From: a virus
Direction: 5' to 3' (one strand)
Length of the DNA stretch: 21,742 nucleotides
IMG/VR virus record: IMGVR_UViG_3300032246_001445
Span: 1 to 21,742 of that record
The notes beneath the pieces are model-generated. The model did no database searches. It saw only the letters and a program-made list of their open reading frames with translations, and had not been told where the DNA came from. The position numbers and the translations under genes were made by a program. Of the stretch, positions 20,569 to 21,742 are shown in pieces (the first letter of the stretch is position 1; each line of letters begins with the position of its first letter).

Positions 20569-21742
20569 TTATTTCCCAGTACCAACTGAGGACTGAGTGT
20601 ATTTGTGATGTTGTAATCTTGCTTTTTCGACTGAACGCACACGTGGCACCAGTCTACGTGCTAGACGTTGAATTAACTGTGGTCTAGCATGTAAAAATTT
20701 CTCTGCTCTTTCTTTTTCCTGAACAGATGCTGTGCTTGGGTCTTTTCTTAAAAGACGTTTCTTAACCATAAATGTGGCTAATCTTTTAGCACGTTTAGTT
20801 AGCACTGGAACACTTGATGACTTCTTGAGAGCAATTTTTTCTTTTACTTCACGTTTAGATTTGCTACGTGCCCATCTTTGTCTGCGACGCATACGTTCAG
20901 TACGACCAATTGCTTCAGTCAATTCTTCTTGGAAACCTTCTTCATCAAGTTCCTCACCAGTTTCTGAATCAATAATTGCTAGTTCGTTATCATCATATGC
21001 TTCTAGGATATCTTCTAATAATGAAAGAGAATCTATTTCGTCATAGAAATCTTCTTCTTTGATATCATCAAATCCTGGGATTACTGTATGTGGCGTATCT
21101 TCTTTGGTAAATTTAGAATATTCTTTGTCTAAATCTAAATGTCTTTGTTGAACAACTTTCTGGTCAACATCTTTATTTTTAGATAAATCCTGTAATGTTT
21201 TTTTCTTTTCTTTATAATCAATATGCGGATCCGCAGGATTTAATTTTGATTCTTTCATGTGTTTGAAATACTCAATTTGTTTTAGACGTTTCTTTGCGCC
21301 AGCAAGAGTTGGAGATTTGCCAAGGTTTTTATTACCATGTTCGCTCTCAACTTCGTATCCACCTTTAACTTTTTCGATATGCTCTTCTAATTCTTCATTA
21401 GTTTTACGAGCACCAGTGATACGATCTAAGGCACGATCAACACCAGCCTTACGTTGTTTACCCATATCTTTTTCGATACGGTGATACATATCTGGTTTTA
21501 CGCCAACTTTGTCTAAATGCTTTTTAGTGGCTGCGCCATAATAATTGCCAGCAAGTTTCTGTGAGATCTCGTCAATCTGAACTTCTTCTGGTACACAGTT
21601 AGGCACTTCTTTCTTGCCCTTCTTTTTCATACCAATCATTTTATATCCAGACCAACATGGATTTGCTGCTTCACCAAGTTCTTCCTTTGACTGTAGATAA
21701 TCTCTAACAGTTGTGATATAGTCTTGTGCTAATGTAATTTTA
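20569..21742 (-). CDS. Virion-type phage protein, 5' end cut by window edge
   Basis: The frame is open to the edge: the ATG at 21639 is preceded in frame by DYLQSKEELGEAANPCWSGY, which joins smoothly to KMIGMKKKGKKEVPNCVPEE. That motif ('PCWxGYKxIGMKxKxGKxVPNCVP') is one I recall as internal or N-terminal in marine T4-like phage proteins, so the true start is most likely outside the window. At least 390 residues are present. The middle is acidic (EEDFYDEIDSLSLLEDILE) and the C-terminal 110 residues are strongly basic (TERMRRRQRWARSKSKREVK), typical of head or core-associated proteins. It ends 10 bases before the Dps gene. Role not known. Confidence 0.82.
   Translation of the reverse strand, partial: KITLAQDYITTVRDYLQSKEELGEAANPCWSGYKMIGMKKKGKKEVPNCVPEEVQIDEISQKLAGNYYGAATKKHLDKVGVKPDMYHRIEKDMGKQRKAGVDRALDRITGARKTNEELEEHIEKVKGGYEVESEHGNKNLGKSPTLAGAKKRLKQIEYFKHMKESKLNPADPHIDYKEKKKTLQDLSKNKDVDQKVVQQRHLDLDKEYSKFTKEDTPHTVIPGFDDIKEEDFYDEIDSLSLLEDILEAYDDNELAIIDSETGEELDEEGFQEELTEAIGRTERMRRRQRWARSKSKREVKEKIALKKSSSVPVLTKRAKRLATFMVKKRLLRKDPSTASVQEKERAEKFLHARPQLIQRLARRLVPRVRSVEKARLQHHKYTQSSVGTGK

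Noticed and set aside
1-21742. tRNA genes, CRISPR arrays, IS elements or integrase sites
   Set aside because: No cloverleaf-like sequence with a CCA-end or TTCGA arm, no spaced direct repeats and no transposase or integrase frames were seen by eye.

Overview
This window is part of the genome of a T4-like tailed phage (myovirus type, resembling the T4-like phages of marine and fresh water). The evidence is a T4 gp61-type primase, a class Ia ribonucleotide reductase pair, a flavin-dependent thymidylate synthase, phage lysis genes, tail-fibre-like and virion-type proteins, and many tiny, tightly overlapping genes. The DNA is AT-rich. Every gene I support lies on the minus strand, so transcription runs from high to low coordinates. 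The host cannot be read from the sequence; the promoters match the general bacterial sigma-70 consensus.

Layout in transcription order. (1) 21742-15734, virion block: a partial basic/acidic structural-type protein, a Dps/ferritin-like protein, a 569-aa protein with an EF-hand loop, Cys clusters and an AT-hook, a mosaic beta-rich structural protein, a tail-fibre-like protein and a 123-aa conserved phage protein. (2) 15734-14177: a 176-aa conserved phage protein followed by a lysis cassette (inner-membrane spanin, outer-membrane spanin lipoprotein, XhlA-like coiled-coil/TM protein), closed by a hairpin terminator. (3) 14152-4788, nucleotide and replication block: a promoter fused to that terminator drives primase, a 44-aa protein, thyX, nrdA, a class-I glutamine-amidotransferase-like (BPL_N-type) protein, two small membrane proteins, nrdB, a zinc ribbon, a 210-aa unknown, an asparagine-synthase-like PP-loop ATPase, a 48-aa protein, a GIY-YIG nuclease and a 441-aa membrane/coiled-coil protein. 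It ends in a second terminator. (4) 4731-309, small-gene block: two further sigma-70 promoters drive a 46-aa gene and then a run of about a dozen mostly unknown genes, including a calcineurin-like phosphoesterase. (5) A fourth promoter drives a gene cut by the left edge.

NrdA/NrdB would make dNDPs, ThyX would make dTMP and primase would use the pool to start lagging strands, all from one operon. The spanins and the XhlA-like protein would disrupt the envelope late in infection; no endolysin is visible. The most unusual signals are two promoters placed so that transcription should start on or next to the A of the ATG (leaderless mRNAs for primase and a 113-aa protein), the PP-loop ATPase with its unknown partner, the amidotransferase-like gene between nrdA and nrdB, and the Dps-like gene among virion genes. 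There is no stretch over 300 bases without a gene.
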